Below are positions 1-8,758 of a stretch of DNA of 64,000 bases, piece by piece (positions within the stretch are counted from its first letter, which is position 1; each line of letters starts with the position of its first letter). The notes beneath the pieces are model-generated. The model was not told the DNA's origin. It saw only the letters and a list, made by a program, of their open reading frames with translations, and searched no databases. The position numbers and the translations under genes are program-made. The stretch lies in assembly GCF_014203755.1 (NCBI RefSeq), contig NZ_JACHJS010000001.1, forward strand, positions 7,130,001 to 7,194,000, written 5' to 3'. This stretch comes from Saccharothrix violaceirubra. GTDB lineage: Bacteria > Actinomycetota > Actinomycetes > Mycobacteriales > Pseudonocardiaceae.

Positions 1-1494
1 CTGCACGTCATCTCGCTGGGCCTGGAGGTGAACTCGTTCGCCGTCAACGTCGCCAGCCTGCTCGGCCTGGGCATGGCGATCGACTACGGCCTGTTCATGG
101 TCGGCCGGTTCCGTGAGGAACTCGCCGCCGGCCGCACGAGCGCCGACGCCGTGCGCCGGACCGTGATGTCCGCCGGCCGCACGGTCGTGTTCTCGGCGAC
201 GCTGCTGGTCATCGCGCTGGCCGGGCTCCTGCTGTTCCCGCACGGGTTCCTCAAGTCCCTGGCCTACGGCGGCATGTCGGCCGTCGCGATCGCCGCCGTC
301 GTGTCGCTCACGCTGCTCCCGGCGCTGCTCGGCGTGCTCGGCCACCGCGTCGACAAGCTGTCCGTGCCGTGGCGGCGCAAGGACCGGCAGCCGTCCGAAC
401 GCGGCTGGCGCCGGCTCGCGGCCGTGGTCATGAAGCGCCCGGTGCTGTTCGCGCTGCCGATCGTCGCCGTCCTGGTCGCGCTCGGCGCCCCGTTCCTGAA
501 CGTGAAGTTCGGCGAGATCACCGAGAAGGTGCTGCCCGAGGGCAACCAGGTCCGCGTCGCCGCCGAGACGATCAACCGCGACTTCGCGGGCATGACCAAC
601 AACGGCTTCAAGGTCGTGATCACCGGCGACCCGACGCCCGCCGAGGTGCAGGCGTTCGCCACCCGGATCGGTGAGGTTTCCGGCGTCGGCGAGGCCAAGC
701 CGGGCGCCGAGCCCAAGAACGGCGTGTGGCTGCTCAACGCCTCCCTCGACCAGGCCCCGCTCAGCGAGAAGTCCAAGGAGGCGCTGCGCGAGGTCCGCGC
801 GCTCGACGGTCCGGGCACCGAGGTGCTCGTCGGCGGCAGCACGGCCGTGGTGACCGACAGCGTCGACGCCATCTCCGACCGGTTGCCGCTGATGGCGGGG
901 TTGCTGATCGGCGCGACGTTCGTGTTGATGTTCCTGGCGTTCGGCTCGGTGCTGCTGCCGATCAAGGCCGTGGTGATGAGCGCGCTGAGCCTGTCCGCCA
1001 CGTTCGGCGTGCTGGTGTGGGTGTTCCAGGAGGGCCACGGCGCATCGTTGCTGGGTGTGACGCCGGGGCCGTTGGAATCCGGGATCGTCGTGCTGATGGC
1101 CGCCATGGTCTTCGGCCTGTCGACGGACTACGAGGTCTTCCTGCTGTCCCGCATGGTCGAGGCCCGCGGTCGCGGCGCGTCGACGGAGGAGGCCGTGGCG
1201 ACCGGACTGGCGAAGACCGGCCGGGTGATCACGGCGGCGGCCCTGTTGCTGATCGTGGTGACGGGTGCGTTCGCGTTCTCGCGGATCGCCATGATGCGGT
1301 TCGTCGGCGTCGGCATGATCCTCGCGCTCGCGCTCGACGCGACCGTGGTGCGCGTGCTGCTCGTGCCCGCCGTGCTCAAGCTGCTCGGCAACGCCGTGTG
1401 GTGGGCGCCGGGTCCGCTGCGCCGCATCCAGGAACGCCTGGCCATCCACGAGGAGGCGCCGGTGGAGGACGAGCCGGTACCGGCACGGGTCTGA
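1..1494 (+). CDS. MMPL/RND-family membrane transporter, 5' truncated by the window edge
   Basis: The reading frame is open from base 1, so about 200-250 N-terminal residues lie outside the window (the family is usually 700-750 residues). Two hallmark transmembrane motifs are visible, GLGMAIDYGLFMVGRFREEL near the left end and GLSTDYEVFLLSR in the second half; these are the paired Asp-Tyr motifs of TM4 and TM10 in which the Asp relays protons. A periplasmic-type domain (VLPEGNQVRV...) sits between the two membrane bundles. MMPL proteins are proton-driven exporters of lipids or hydrophobic drugs in the actinobacterial inner membrane. The substrate cannot be told from sequence. The C-terminus is short and acidic, without the long tail of mycobacterial MmpL3. 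Confidence 0.93.
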   Translation: MHVISLGLEVNSFAVNVASLLGLGMAIDYGLFMVGRFREELAAGRTSADAVRRTVMSAGRTVVFSATLLVIALAGLLLFPHGFLKSLAYGGMSAVAIAAVVSLTLLPALLGVLGHRVDKLSVPWRRKDRQPSERGWRRLAAVVMKRPVLFALPIVAVLVALGAPFLNVKFGEITEKVLPEGNQVRVAAETINRDFAGMTNNGFKVVITGDPTPAEVQAFATRIGEVSGVGEAKPGAEPKNGVWLLNASLDQAPLSEKSKEALREVRALDGPGTEVLVGGSTAVVTDSVDAISDRLPLMAGLLIGATFVLMFLAFGSVLLPIKAVVMSALSLSATFGVLVWVFQEGHGASLLGVTPGPLESGIVVLMAAMVFGLSTDYEVFLLSRMVEARGRGASTEEAVATGLAKTGRVITAAALLLIVVTGAFAFSRIAMMRFVGVGMILALALDATVVRVLLVPAVLKLLGNAVWWAPGPLRRIQERLAIHEEAPVEDEPVPARV

Positions 1495-1512
1495 CGACGG
1501 GCCGTACCGCCC

Positions 1513-1541
1513 TGCCGCCCGCGACGGCGGGGCGGGCGGCA
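1513..1541. terminator. 10-bp GC hairpin after the MMPL gene
   Basis: TGCCGCCCGC (1513-1522) pairs perfectly with 1532-1541 across a 9-nt loop. It sits 19 bases after the stop codon between two convergent genes. There is no U-tract, which is usual for high-GC actinobacterial terminators. Confidence 0.5.
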
Positions 1542-1553
1542 GTCGCGGATGGT

Positions 1554-1597
1554 GTCCGGCGTCGGTCGCTCGGGGGGCGACACGGCCGACGCCGGAC
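1554..1597. terminator. 12-bp perfect hairpin between convergent genes
   Basis: GTCCGGCGTCGG (1554-1565) is perfectly complementary to CCGACGCCGGAC (1586-1597), with further pairing possible inside the loop. It lies between the converging MMPL and DUF2339 genes and could stop transcription from both sides. Confidence 0.6.
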
Positions 1598-1644
1598 CCC
1601 TGCCGGTGCGGTGCACCGGTGGTCCGCGCTCCGGCGGAGCACAC

Positions 1645-3771
1645 TCAGGTTGACGCGCCTCGCGTCGCTTCGGCTCCACCCTCCGGGGAATTCGCCCCGA
1701 TTCGCCGCGTGGCCACCAGCTTGGCGTAACGCGTGCCCGCCGCGAGCAACACCAGCCCGGCACCCATGAACGCCAGCACGCGGGCGAACCCGTCCAGCGC
1801 GGCCATGTCGAACAGCACCAGCTTCGCCACCGCCGCGCCGACGAGGACGAGTCCGGCGACGCGCAGCCCACGCCGGTCGATCCCCTTGACCAGCAGCACG
1901 AGCGCCGCGATCGTCCACGACACGGTCACGATCGTGTGGCCGAACAGGAACCCGGTCGCGTCCTGCGACACGAGCAGCGCCGCGCACAACACCGCCGAAG
2001 CCGCGCTGTACAGCACGATCAGACCCATCAGGGACCACACGACCTGGTCACGTTCGATCACGTCCAGTCGCGTCGCGGCCCACGGCAGGACCACCGCGAG
2101 CGTGCCGAGCGCGAACGCGGTGACGATGCCCGCGACGAGATCACCGGGCGTGCGCGTCCACAGCGGTTCCTGCAACAGCAGCAGCGGCGGGATCGAGTCG
2201 GAGGTCGCCAGCAGTCCGCCGGCCGCGCCGAACACGGTCGCCCCGATCAGCGGTCCACGCGAGTTCGTCCGCCACGTGAGCACCGTGAGCACCAACGCCT
2301 CGCCGAGCACGACGGCGGGCAGCACGCTGCCGTCCAGCGCGAGCGCCGTGGCCAGGAACAGGGCGAACACCCCGACGCCGCCGACACCCGCCCGGAACGC
2401 CGACCGCCGGCCGAACACCCACACGCCGAGCGTGATCACCGAGACGAGCCCGGCGACGAACGCGCCCTCGTTGCGTTCGAGCAACACGGTCGTCAGCAGC
2501 GCGGGTGCCGGAGCACCCAGTGCGAGGCCGAGCGCGGTGTTGTCGCCGGGCCGGACCCGGTCGGTGAGGACGGCGCCCGCCAGGGTCACCACGAACGCGA
2601 CCAGGCCCGTTCCGGCGAGCACCAACGGGTCGTCGGGCCGGCCGCCGAGCGCGAGCACCGAGGCGAGCAGCGGCGGGACGCCGGCCGTGACCGCGAGCCA
2701 CGGCCAGTTCCGGCGCAGGTGCACCGGACCGGCGGCGATCTTGAGCACGAGCAGGAAGGCCACCAGCTCCACCGTGAACCCGCTGGTCAGGATCGGCGCG
2801 CACACCGCGCACGAGGCGACCACGTAGACCGCGAGCGTGACCGAGTCCCACTTCATCGCGAGCAGCAGGCCCAGGGCCGTGACCACGAGCCCGGCGACCA
2901 GGCCACCGCCGGTGTCCAGGAAGTCGTAGATCGACGTCGCGGCGACGACGTCGAGGTACAGCACGGCGACACCAGTCGCGACCAGGGCGAACGCACCCGT
3001 GCGCGTGGTCTCCGAGCGGTGCAGGCGCAGCCCGATGCCGGTGAGGACGAGGCCCAGCACGGCGCCCGCGATCACCCGCGGCAGCGGGCCCAGGTAGTCG
3101 CGCTGGACGGCGAGGACGAGCAGCAGCACGACGCCGAGCAACGTGACCGCGCCGCCGACCCAGGCGAGGATCCGGCTGCCGACACCGTCCTGCCCCAGGC
3201 GCTCGAACAGCGAGGGCCGTGCCACGGGGTGGGGCACCGGCATCGTGTGGACCGGTTGGTGCGGACCCCACGCCGTGTAGGGCCAGGCGTGCGGCGGGGG
3301 CGGACCTTGGCCGGGGACCGCCTGCGCGGCGACCTGCCCGTGCGGCACCGGAGTCCCTTGCGGGGGAACGTGAACCTGTGGCGGCACCGGGCTGCCGACC
3401 ACCGGCGGCCGTCCCTGCGCCGGGATGTCCTGGGCCGGGATGTCCTGGACCGGGATGTCCTGGACCGGAATGCCTTGGGTCGGATCGCCCTGCGCCGAGG
3501 TGTCCTGGGTCGGAGCGTCGTGGTCGGGAGTGTTCCGGGCCCGGACGTCGTGGCCGGGACCGTCCAGAGTGGAATCTTCGCCGGCCGGGCCTTCGAGGTC
3601 AACGGCGTCCGGCGGCGTTGCGCTCTCACCCGTCGGAGTGGCGTCCTGTTCTGCCGGTGAGGTCCGGGCCGCCGCGCCCACGTTGCGCAACTCCGCGCCG
3701 ACCTCGGCCAATCGCTGTCCGAGCGTGCCCAACTCTTCGGCGAGCCTTATGAGGGGGTCCTGTCCGGTCAT
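1645..3771 (-). CDS. DUF2339 polytopic membrane protein
   Basis: 708 residues. The first ~30 residues form a short amphipathic helix (RLAEELGTLGQRLAEVGAEL). A Pro/Gln/Asp-rich region follows to about residue 190 and contains a degenerate pentapeptide repeat (QDIPV/QDIPA). The rest is almost continuous transmembrane helices beginning near LAWVGGAVTLLGVVLLLVLAV. This layout matches the DUF2339 family, predicted multi-spanning membrane proteins of unknown function; there are no catalytic motifs. It is transcribed divergently from the ribokinase gene across a 90-bp gap and converges on the MMPL gene. The family call rests on layout and on the recurring LAVYVVA/DFLDTGG-type segments. Confidence 0.8.
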   Translation of the reverse strand: MTGQDPLIRLAEELGTLGQRLAEVGAELRNVGAAARTSPAEQDATPTGESATPPDAVDLEGPAGEDSTLDGPGHDVRARNTPDHDAPTQDTSAQGDPTQGIPVQDIPVQDIPAQDIPAQGRPPVVGSPVPPQVHVPPQGTPVPHGQVAAQAVPGQGPPPPHAWPYTAWGPHQPVHTMPVPHPVARPSLFERLGQDGVGSRILAWVGGAVTLLGVVLLLVLAVQRDYLGPLPRVIAGAVLGLVLTGIGLRLHRSETTRTGAFALVATGVAVLYLDVVAATSIYDFLDTGGGLVAGLVVTALGLLLAMKWDSVTLAVYVVASCAVCAPILTSGFTVELVAFLLVLKIAAGPVHLRRNWPWLAVTAGVPPLLASVLALGGRPDDPLVLAGTGLVAFVVTLAGAVLTDRVRPGDNTALGLALGAPAPALLTTVLLERNEGAFVAGLVSVITLGVWVFGRRSAFRAGVGGVGVFALFLATALALDGSVLPAVVLGEALVLTVLTWRTNSRGPLIGATVFGAAGGLLATSDSIPPLLLLQEPLWTRTPGDLVAGIVTAFALGTLAVVLPWAATRLDVIERDQVVWSLMGLIVLYSAASAVLCAALLVSQDATGFLFGHTIVTVSWTIAALVLLVKGIDRRGLRVAGLVLVGAAVAKLVLFDMAALDGFARVLAFMGAGLVLLAAGTRYAKLVATRRIGANSPEGGAEATRGAST
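3406..3525 (-). repeat. 15-bp coding minisatellite in the DUF2339 gene
   Basis: About eight head-to-tail 15-bp units run from 3406 to 3525. The central three (3421-3435, 3436-3450, 3451-3465; CGGGATGTCCTGGRC on the + strand) are nearly identical and the outer ones decay. On the minus strand they encode the pentapeptide AQDIP/VQDIP, so a change in unit number keeps the reading frame. Confidence 0.85.
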
Positions 3772-3861
3772 GCACCCAGGGTGGCGCCATCACCCGATCG
3801 GCGAATCCGTACCTCTACTCATAGCCCGTGACGAAGTGGTCACGACGCCGGCAGAGTCCCG

Positions 3862-4737
3862 GTGGTGACGATCCTCGTGCTCGGCTCGGCCAACGCCGAC
3901 CTGGTGGTCACCGTCCCGCACCGGCCGCGAGCGGGCGAGACGGTGCTCGGCGGCGACGTCCGTACCCTGCCCGGCGGCAAGGGCGCCAACACCGCCGTCG
4001 CGGCGGCCCGCCTCGGCGCACGGGTCGTGTTCGCGGGCGCGGTAGGCCGGGACGGTCACGGGGAACTGCTCAGGACGTCGCTGGCGGACGCGGGCGTCGA
4101 CACCGCCCACCTGCGCACGTCGGACCGCCCGACCGGCACCGCCCACATCACCGTGACGCCCGACGGCGAGAACTCGATCGTGGTCTCCCCCGGCGCCAAC
4201 GCCGACCTGCGCGAGTCCGACATCGACGCCCTGCCGTGGCAGGACGTGGCGACTTTGGTCTGCTCGCTGGAGATCCCGGTGCCGGTGGTCTGCCACGCCA
4301 TCCGCACCGCGGCGGGCCACGGCGTCCGCGCGGTCCTCAACCTGTCGCCCGTGACCGACCTGCCCGACGACGTCCTCCCGCTCCTCGATCCGCTGGTGGT
4401 CAACGAGCAGGAGGCCGAAGCACTGGGCACGTCGGTCGACGTCCCGCGTGCCACCGTGATCACGCTCGGCGCGGACGGCGCACGCCTGGGCGATCGGCGA
4501 TTCCCCGCGTCGCGGGTGCGCGCCGTGGACACGACCGGTGCCGGTGACGCGTTCACGGGAGCCCTGGTCCGGGAGTTGGACCAGGGCGTCACGTTGCCCG
4601 AGGCCGTGGGTTTCGCCATCCGGGCGGCGGCCTGGTCGGTCACCCGCGAAGGCGCCCAACCGTCCTACCCGGACCTGGCCGACCTCAGTGGGGAGCGCGG
4701 GCGGCCAGCCGTGCGGCGGCCGGGTCGTGGGCGTTGA
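3862..4737 (+). CDS. rbsK: Ribokinase (PfkB family)
   Basis: 291 residues, usual length about 300. It phosphorylates D-ribose at O5 with ATP and feeds the pentose-phosphate pathway. The N-terminal GSANAD sugar-binding segment, GGKGAN at residues 38-43 and the C-terminal PfkB signature DTTGAGDAF (catalytic Asp near 229) are all present. The start is one of two adjacent GTG codons (3862 or 3865), with no strong ribosome binding site. No ribose transporter or LacI regulator is adjacent, so the substrate could be another pentose or a nucleoside. Its last 53 bases overlap the 3' end of ptsI on the other strand. Confidence 0.88.
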   Translation: MVTILVLGSANADLVVTVPHRPRAGETVLGGDVRTLPGGKGANTAVAAARLGARVVFAGAVGRDGHGELLRTSLADAGVDTAHLRTSDRPTGTAHITVTPDGENSIVVSPGANADLRESDIDALPWQDVATLVCSLEIPVPVVCHAIRTAAGHGVRAVLNLSPVTDLPDDVLPLLDPLVVNEQEAEALGTSVDVPRATVITLGADGARLGDRRFPASRVRAVDTTGAGDAFTGALVRELDQGVTLPEAVGFAIRAAAWSVTREGAQPSYPDLADLSGERGRPAVRRPGRGR

Positions 4738-6316
4738 GCGCGGAACGCGCCGCGAGCTGGCAGACGTCGAAGCTCGTCTCGGCGAGCTTGGCGCCGACGG
4801 CGGCCAGTGACGTGTGGTTCATCGACAGGCTCGTCACGCCCAGACCCACCAGCACGGTCGCGAGCAGCGGGTCGGCCGCGGCCTCGCCGCACACGCCGAC
4901 GGGCTTGCCGGTCTGCGTCCCCGCTTCGCCGACCAGGGCGATCAGGCGCAGCAGCGCGGGCTGCCACGGGTCGTTGAGCGCGGCGACGGCGCCGACCTGG
5001 CGGTCCGCCGCGAACACGTACTGGGCCAGGTCGTTCGTGCCCAGGGACACGAAGTCCACCTCGGCGAGGATCTCGCGGGCGGTCAGTGCGGCGGCCGGGA
5101 TCTCGATCATCACGCCGGCGCGGGCGATGCCGGCCGCGCGGGCGCGGGACACGAACCAGGCGGCCTCGGCGGCGGTCGCGACCATCGGCGCCATGACCGA
5201 CACCTCGGCGCCGGAGTCGACGGCGGCGAGGGCGATGGCCGCGAGCTGGCGGTCCAGCACCTCCGGGCGGTCGACCGCGACGCGCAGGCCGCGCACGCCG
5301 AGCGCGGGGTTCGGCTCGGGCTCGGGGTCGAGGAAGGACAGCGGCTTGTCGGCGCCCGCGTCGAGCGTGCGCACCACGACGGGCTTGCCGGCGAACGGCT
5401 TGAGCACGGCGGCGTAGGCGGCCCGCTGCTCCTCGACCGTGGGTTCGGTCGACGCGGACAGGAAGCAGAACTCCGTGCGGAACAGGCCGACGCCCTCGGC
5501 GCCGCGCTCCGCGGCGGCGGTCGCGTCGGCGGGCGAGCCGACGTTGCCGACGACCTTGACCCGCAGGCCGTCGCGGAGCACGCCGACGCCGTTCCACTCG
5601 ACCTTGGCGCCCGTGTCGGCGGCCCGCACCGTGCCGTCGGACTCGACGACCTCGCCGGTCGTGCCGTCGACCTCGAGCGCGGCGACGTCGGCGGCCAGCA
5701 GGCCGCGCACGGCGACCACGGCGGGGATGCCCAGGGACCGGGCGAGGATCGCGGTGTGCGACGTGGGGCCGCCCTCCTCGGTGACCAGGGCGAGGACCTT
5801 CGCCGGGTCGAGGCCGGCGGTGTCCGCGGGCGCGAGGTCGCGGGCGACCAGGACGCTCGGCGAGGCGAGTTCGGGCACGCCCGGAGCGGGGAGGCCGAGC
5901 AGTTCGGCGACCAGGCGGTCACGGACGTCCTGCACGTCGCGTGCTCGTTCGGCCATATAGCCGCCGGCCGCTTCCAGCGCCTTGATGAACCCGGCCGCGG
6001 CCTGGTGGACGGCGCGGGCGGCGGGGAGGTTGTCGGACTCGACGAGCTTGGCGGCCTGGCTCAGCAGCGACGGGTCGGCGGCCATCGCGGCGGTGGTCTC
6101 CAGGACCGCCTTGGCCTCGCCCTCGGCCTTGGCGGCGCGGGCGAACAGGTTGTCGGCGACCTTGGCCGCGGCGGGTTCGATGCGGGCGGCCTCGGCCGCC
6201 GGATCACTCGGTGCGGGACCGGCGGGCGGCTCCCCGAGGGGCTCCGCGACCCGCACGACAGGCCCACTGGCCCGACCGGAACTGACACCGACACCGCTCA
6301 GCCGCGTGCTCGACAT
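4685..6316 (-). CDS. ptsI: PTS enzyme I (phosphoenolpyruvate-protein phosphotransferase)
   Basis: 543 residues, slightly short of the usual 550-575. Enzyme I takes phosphate from PEP on a histidine and passes it to HPr in the cytoplasm. The swivelling domain motif GGPTSHTAILARS carries the phospho-His at residue 187. The C-terminal PEP-binding barrel is complete: GLFRTEFCFL, then the FVSLGTNDLAQY signature, then GVCGEAAADP with the active-site Cys. No HPr or EII gene is nearby. The start MSSTRLSGVGVSSG fits the family (a short strand followed by GxxxSxG). The long 5' gap carries the first 22-bp repeat array. Confidence 0.95.
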   Translation of the reverse strand: MSSTRLSGVGVSSGRASGPVVRVAEPLGEPPAGPAPSDPAAEAARIEPAAAKVADNLFARAAKAEGEAKAVLETTAAMAADPSLLSQAAKLVESDNLPAARAVHQAAAGFIKALEAAGGYMAERARDVQDVRDRLVAELLGLPAPGVPELASPSVLVARDLAPADTAGLDPAKVLALVTEEGGPTSHTAILARSLGIPAVVAVRGLLAADVAALEVDGTTGEVVESDGTVRAADTGAKVEWNGVGVLRDGLRVKVVGNVGSPADATAAAERGAEGVGLFRTEFCFLSASTEPTVEEQRAAYAAVLKPFAGKPVVVRTLDAGADKPLSFLDPEPEPNPALGVRGLRVAVDRPEVLDRQLAAIALAAVDSGAEVSVMAPMVATAAEAAWFVSRARAAGIARAGVMIEIPAAALTAREILAEVDFVSLGTNDLAQYVFAADRQVGAVAALNDPWQPALLRLIALVGEAGTQTGKPVGVCGEAAADPLLATVLVGLGVTSLSMNHTSLAAVGAKLAETSFDVCQLAARSALNAHDPAAARLAARAPH

Positions 6317-6510
6317 GGTCTAGACCATACCCCTTCCCCGTCGTGCCGGTGAACCACCGCCCACCCGCCGGATTCGGGCAGTACCAGGGAAAAGCCCCGG
6401 TCCGGCCACCACCGCACGCCCCACCCGGTTCGGCATCTCCCGAACAGCCCACCAACCACCCGCACCCGAGCCTGACACGCCACCGCCCACCACGCCGCCC
6501 AACACCCCCA

Positions 6511-6686
6511 CCGCGAGTCATGCACTCAGACACCGCGAGTCATGCACTCAGGCACCGCGAGTCATGCACTCAGGCACCGCGAGTTGTGCACTCAGGCACC
6601 GCGAGTTGTGCACTCGGACACCGCGAAACCTGCATTCAGACACCCCGAAACACGCACCCGGCCCCCGCGAGTCCTCCACTCAGGCA
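6511..6686 (+). repeat. Eight tandem 22-bp units (intergenic repeat family, locus 1)
   Basis: Eight contiguous units of exactly 22 bp start at 6511, 6533, 6555, 6577, 6599, 6621, 6643 and 6665. The consensus is CCGCGAGT, two variable bases, then TGCACTCAGGCA. Units 1-5 are near-identical; units 6 and 7 carry a GAAA variant in place of GAGT. Each unit holds a small dyad GAGT-N5-ACTC. The array lies 18 bp past the LysR stop codon in a 388-bp gap; I see nothing else in the gap, and 6317-6510 shows no ORF or hairpin that I trust. Confidence 0.95.
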
Positions 6687-6704
6687 CCCGAACCCCACAC
6701 CGGG

Positions 6705-7571
6705 CTAAGCGACCATCCCCGTCAAGGCATCACGCACCAGCTTCACCAACGGGTGCTCCTCACTGCCCCGCCGCACCGCCGCGAACACCTGCCGCAACGG
6801 CGCCGTCCCCTGCACCGGGATGCCGGACACGGCGTGCCGAGGCGCCAAAGCCACCCCGGCACCCGCCGCCACAAGCGCGTCGATCGCGCGGAAGTCGTCC
6901 GACGTGTGGGTGATCCGCGGCGCGAACCCCGCGTTGGCGCAGGCCAGTTCCACCGCGTCACGCACCGGGTTGCCGGGCAGCGTCGTCACCCAGTCGTCGT
7001 CCGCCAACGCGGCGATCTCCACCGGCTGTCCGTGTAACGGGTGACCGGGCGGCAGGACCACGTCGAACGGCTCGGTGTACAGCGGGAACCTGGTCACGCG
7101 TCGGTCCCCCGCCCGCGGCCGGTACTCCTCGGTGATCGCCAGGTCGATCTCGCCGTCGAGCAGCAGCGGCATGCTCGCGTGCCCCTCGACATCGCGTACG
7201 CGCAACACCACCTCCGGCGCGACGATGCGCAACGCGGCCATGGCCGGCGCCACCACCTGGGTGATCGCCGACGCGAAGCTGCCGATCCGCACCTCACCCC
7301 GCGTGCCCGAAGCGAACGCGGCCAGGGTCGCCGACGCGCGTTCCAGCTCTGCCTCGATCACGACGGTGTGCCGCACGAGCAGTTCCCCCGCCGCGGTCAA
7401 CGACACCCGTCTGCCGCGTCGACGCAACAACGCGTGCCCCACTTCCGCCTCCAGGGCGGCGAGCTGCTGGGACACGGCCGACGGCGTCAGGTGCAGGGCC
7501 GCCGCCGCGGCGGTCACGGTCCCGTGGTCCGCGAGGGCGCGCAGCACCCGCAGCCGGCGCGGGTCGATCAC
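6705..7571 (-). CDS. LysR-family transcriptional regulator
   Basis: 288 residues from a GTG at 7571 (IDPRRLRVLRALADHGTVTA). The N-terminal winged helix-turn-helix is typical (AAAALHLTPSAVSQQLAALE, residues ~20-40). The substrate-binding half contains GEVRIGSFASA and PLLLDGEIDLAITEEY. The frame stays open upstream, but that part runs through the kbl gene and is a shadow. The gene follows kbl by 8 bp on the same strand, so it is probably co-transcribed with tdh-kbl and may regulate threonine catabolism. LysR genes are more often divergent from their targets, so this is uncertain. Confidence 0.88.
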   Translation of the reverse strand: MIDPRRLRVLRALADHGTVTAAAAALHLTPSAVSQQLAALEAEVGHALLRRRGRRVSLTAAGELLVRHTVVIEAELERASATLAAFASGTRGEVRIGSFASAITQVVAPAMAALRIVAPEVVLRVRDVEGHASMPLLLDGEIDLAITEEYRPRAGDRRVTRFPLYTEPFDVVLPPGHPLHGQPVEIAALADDDWVTTLPGNPVRDAVELACANAGFAPRITHTSDDFRAIDALVAAGAGVALAPRHAVSGIPVQGTAPLRQVFAAVRRGSEEHPLVKLVRDALTGMVA

Positions 7572-7579
7572 CGGCGGCG

Positions 7580-8758
7580 TCAGAGCCGGGAGCGGGCCGC
7601 GACGAACGCGTCCACCGCGCGGTGCACGTCGTCGGCCGAGTGCGCGGCCGAGAGCTGGGTCCGGATGCGCGCCTTGCCGTGCGGCACGACCGGGTACGAG
7701 AAGCCGATCACGTACACGCCCTGCTCCAGCAGCAGGTCCGCGAGCCGACTCGCCACGGCCGCGTCGCCGATCATCACCGGGATGATCGGGTGTTCGCCGG
7801 GCAGCAGGTCGAAGCCCTCGGCGGTCATCCGCTCGCGGAACAGCCGCGTGTTGTCGCGCAGCCTGGTCAACAGCGCGCCGGACGAGCTGAGCAGGTCCAG
7901 CGCCGCGATCGACGCGGCCGTGATCGACGGGGCGAGCGAGTTGGAGAACAGGTACGGCCGCGACCGCTGTCGCAGCATCTCCACGATCTCGCGTCGCCCG
8001 GACGTGTACCCGCCGCTGGCGCCGCCGAGCGCCTTGCCGAGCGTGCCCGTGACGACGTCCACCCGGTCCCGCACGCCGAACAGCTCGGGCGTGCCGCGTC
8101 CGGTCGGGCCGATGAAGCCGGCGGCGTGCGAGTCGTCGACCATGACCAGCGCGTCGTACTTCTCGGCGAGTTCGCAGATGCCGTCGAGCGGCGCGAGGTA
8201 GCCGTCCATCGAGAACACGCCGTCGGTCGCGATCAGCCGGTACCGCGCGTCGGCGGCGGCTTCGAGCTGCTTCTCCAGGTCTTCGAGGTCCCGGTTGCGG
8301 TAGCGGTACCGGCGGGCCTTGCACAGCCGGACGCCGTCGATGATCGACGCGTGGTTCAGCTCGTCGGAGATCACCGCGTCCTCGGGGCCGAGCAGCGTCT
8401 CGAACAGGCCACCGTTGGCGTCGAAGCACGAGCCGTACAGGATCGTGTCGTCGGTGCCGAGGAACCGGGACAACGCCGCTTCCAGCTCCTTGTGCGGTTC
8501 CTGCGTGCCGCAGATGAACCGCACGGACGCCATGCCGAAGCCCCAGCGGTCGAGCGCGTCCTTGGCGGCGTCGATCAGCTTCGGGTGGTCGGCCAGTCCC
8601 AGGTAGTTGTTGGCGCAGAAGTTGAGGACCTCGTCGCCCGACCCGACCCGGACGGCGGCGTTCTGCGGGGTGCCGATCACCCGTTCCGCCTTGTAGAGGC
8701 CCGCGTCGCGGATCTCGTCGAGGCTCGCCCGCAGGTGGTCGCGCAGTGCGCCGTACAT
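7580..8758 (-). CDS. kbl: Glycine C-acetyltransferase (2-amino-3-ketobutyrate CoA ligase)
   Basis: 392 residues, full length. This PLP enzyme cleaves 2-amino-3-oxobutyrate with CoA to glycine and acetyl-CoA, the second step of threonine breakdown. Visible motifs are [14 protein letters not shown] (residues 47-59), the PLP-ring contacts [19 protein letters not shown] (Asp208/His211), and the Schiff-base lysine K242 in [13 protein letters not shown]. The ATG at 8758 directly abuts the tdh stop codon (8759-8761), so the two are translationally coupled. Confidence 0.96.
   Translation of the reverse strand: MYGALRDHLRASLDEIRDAGLYKAERVIGTPQNAAVRVGSGDEVLNFCANNYLGLADHPKLIDAAKDALDRWGFGMASVRFICGTQEPHKELEAALSRFLGTDDTILYGSCFDANGGLFETLLGPEDAVISDELNHASIIDGVRLCKARRYRYRNRDLEDLEKQLEAAADARYRLIATDGVFSMDGYLAPLDGICELAEKYDALVMVDDSHAAGFIGPTGRGTPELFGVRDRVDVVTGTLGKALGGASGGYTSGRREIVEMLRQRSRPYLFSNSLAPSITAASIAALDLLSSSGALLTRLRDNTRLFRERMTAEGFDLLPGEHPIIPVMIGDAAVASRLADLLLEQGVYVIGFSYPVVPHGKARIRTQLSAAHSADDVHRAVDAFVAARSRL

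Noticed and set aside
6511..6686. CRISPR array
   Set aside because: The 22-bp units abut directly with no unique spacers, and no cas gene is in the window.
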